From assembly GCA_016208805.1 (NCBI GenBank), contig JACQXL010000084.1:1-5387 (forward strand): a stretch of 5,387 nt of DNA. The letters are read 5' to 3'. Origin of the DNA: Planctomycetota bacterium (GTDB taxonomy: Bacteria > Planctomycetota > MHYJ01 > JACQXL01). The notes beneath the pieces were generated by a model. That model was not told the DNA's origin and made no database searches. It saw only the letters and a program-made list of their open reading frames with translations. Below are positions 4,421 through 5,387 of this stretch, one piece after another; position 1 is the first letter of the stretch; each line of letters starts with the position of its first letter. Position numbers and translations under genes: made by a program.

Positions 4421-4481
4421 GATACACGATGCGGAGATACGAGATACCCGTATCGTGTATCCCGTATCCTGTATCCCGTAT
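4421..4481. repeat. GATAC/GTATC palindromic repeat cluster
   Basis: GATACACGAT (4421-4430) and ATCGTGTATC (4452-4461) are a perfect 10-bp inverted repeat. Inside lie two GATAC steps and outside lie CCCGTATC, CTGTATC and CCCGTATC steps, so many alternative pairings exist. The cluster ends about 30 bp before the promoter of the next gene. It shares a 12-mer with the fibre gene and resembles 1702-1733 in the protease gene. It may be a terminator-like or recombination-prone palindrome. Confidence 0.7.
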
Positions 4482-4510
4482 CTTTGTGGTAAATCTGTGT
4501 CTACTTTCTA

Positions 4511-4539
4511 TTGACATATCCTGCCTTTTGGCTTAAGAT
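4511..4539 (+). promoter_or_regulatory. Sigma70-type promoter, nearly leaderless transcript
   Basis: TTGACA (4511-4516) is a perfect -35, followed by exactly 17 bp and TAAGAT (4534-4539), 4 of 6 matches to the -10 consensus. The expected start of transcription, about 7 bases after the -10, falls at or next to the ATG at 4547, and no Shine-Dalgarno is present between them. Confidence 0.6.
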
Positions 4540-4556
4540 ACCTTGTATGCTTAAGC
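4531..4556. promoter_or_regulatory. Paired GCTTAAG sites around the transcription start
   Basis: GCTTAAG occurs at 4531-4537 and GCTTAAGC at 4549-4556, 18 bp apart. Each holds the palindrome CTTAAG. The first overlaps the -10 box and the second overlaps the third base of the start codon, a position suited to a repressor operator. Chance is possible for a 7-mer pair. Confidence 0.3.
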
Positions 4557-5387
4557 GCTCCTTATTAATAACCTGCATCCTGTTCTTGCCTGCGCTGATT
4601 ACCTTTTCAGAGGAATCAAACCCGCTTACCGATACATCCCAAACCGCTGTTAATATCTTCTTCCTGGACCGGGCCAAGGGAGAAGATACCAGACTAATTG
4701 AGGAATTGGCAACCCTGACGCCGACGGTCGAGACAAATCTCAAACTCGGCTGGCTCCACCTGATTTATAGGAACGATGCGCCCAGGGCCAAAGAATATTT
4801 CCAAAAAACACTGGCTGATGACTCGGCGAATATGTCGGCGCTCAGCGGTTTGAGCGATGTCTATGGATGGCTGGGCGAGGACGAGAATTATTTGGCCAAT
4901 AATATCAGGATGTTGAAACTTGACCCGAATGCGCCCTGGCTGGAACTGGTCCTGGATAATCTGGGCGGCTCGGGCGGCGGGCGGGTCTACCCCAACTGCG
5001 GCCGGGTCCACGATTCCGAATCCGGCTCTACGGTCGGGCTTAATTCCAAACAATATCTCCAACTATTAGAAGAATTACTGGCTAAACCGCTCACTAATAA
5101 GTTCAACGAGACCATCATCAAGGAGCGGCTCTTTAACGCCCGGATGGCCTTGTCCGGCGTGAGCGAAGAACTGTTCAAGTACTGGAAGACGCTGGGCTAT
5201 CCGAATAAATGGCTGGTCATCGGCTATTTCAAGGGCTCGGGCGAGGCGGCCATTGACGAAACCTTCCCGCCGGAACGGGAAATTAATCCGGATGCCCTTA
5301 CAGGACAAGCCAAATACCCGGTTGATGACTGGGACGTCAAATGGCACAAGCGCATTGCGACCATCTCCAACTTTGATTATTTCCAGT
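4547..5387 (+). CDS. Exported TPR protein, planctomycete type, 3'-truncated
   Basis: 280 codons are visible before the window ends; no stop is reached. Residues 1-21 are a signal peptide (basic MLKR, hydrophobic SLLITCILFLPALITF, then SEES). Residues 64-131 look like two tetratricopeptide repeats (AKEYFQKTLADDSANMSA; GLSDVYGWLGEDENYLANN; LKLDPNAPW), which mediate protein contacts. After a Gly/Ser-rich linker (139-145) comes a second helical block (168-217). Residues 222-247 hold KWLVIGYFKGSG ... ETFPPERE, with VKWHKR at 264-269; this 'W-x-V-I-G-x-F ... PPE ... W' pattern is one I associate with large exported planctomycete proteins that carry DUF3857 and a transglutaminase-like domain further on. 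That C-terminal domain would lie beyond the window. ATG 4547 is chosen because it directly follows the promoter and begins a good signal peptide; no Shine-Dalgarno is present, so translation is probably leaderless or inefficient. The gene is its own transcription unit. Confidence 0.8.
   Translation, partial: MLKRSLLITCILFLPALITFSEESNPLTDTSQTAVNIFFLDRAKGEDTRLIEELATLTPTVETNLKLGWLHLIYRNDAPRAKEYFQKTLADDSANMSALSGLSDVYGWLGEDENYLANNIRMLKLDPNAPWLELVLDNLGGSGGGRVYPNCGRVHDSESGSTVGLNSKQYLQLLEELLAKPLTNKFNETIIKERLFNARMALSGVSEELFKYWKTLGYPNKWLVIGYFKGSGEAAIDETFPPEREINPDALTGQAKYPVDDWDVKWHKRIATISNFDYFQ

Noticed and set aside
4694..5062. Minus-strand frames of 122, 63 and 90 codons at the right end
   Set aside because: They lie opposite the TPR protein gene, whose signal peptide, TPRs and promoter are convincing; they overlap one another in different frames.

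Overview
The window looks like a piece of an uncultured bacterial genome, most likely a planctomycete or a similar groundwater or sediment lineage. This is inferred from three things: the DUF3857-type 'W-x-V-x-G-x-F ... PPE' segment of the right-hand gene, exported proteins with few recognisable domains, and heavy loading with short dispersed repeats (CCACAGATT-type, CACAGAGACAC-type, GATACGAGATAC-type and the GTCATTGCGAG family). The assignment is tentative. There is no rRNA, tRNA, CRISPR array, transposase or integrase.

Left part (1-1280). A possible minus-strand gene start leaves the left edge. A plus-strand gene for a small HTH-like protein with one CxxC pair (352-819) follows; its coding character seems to extend upstream of its first usable start, beside a strong Shine-Dalgarno at 240-247 that serves another frame. 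Overlapping its stop codon and running to about 1126 is the most striking element: a tandem array of 22-bp units kept in strict phase (13 full units plus degenerate edges), each carrying a GAACCGTT core. The array is followed by short G/C hairpins and then a tract about 77% A+T (1201-1260) with a perfect TATAAT. HTH gene, iteron-like array and AT-rich tract together resemble a plasmid-type origin or another multi-site protein-loading locus, but no recognisable initiator gene is present.

Middle part (1286-2657). An exported trypsin/HtrA-type serine protease (1319-2065) has a complete His-Asp-Ser triad and no PDZ domain. Short dispersed repeats make up roughly a quarter of its coding sequence, including its start and stop contexts. 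A 185-aa protein of unknown function with an N-terminal four-cysteine zinc-knuckle candidate follows 34 bp downstream (2100-2657).

Right-middle part (2658-4546). A long imperfect hairpin (2680-2740) precedes an unrecognised 264-aa protein with an ideal Shine-Dalgarno. A nested stem-loop (3588-3635) separates it from a 201-aa protein whose N-terminal half is made of ten-residue repeats of the phage tail-fibre or adhesin type. The pair could be a structural or surface module, possibly phage-derived; this is inference. A 280-bp gap holds two repeat families.

Right end (4511-5387). A near-consensus sigma70 promoter sits so close to the next ATG that the transcript would be almost leaderless. The gene, cut by the window edge, encodes an exported TPR protein of planctomycete flavour.
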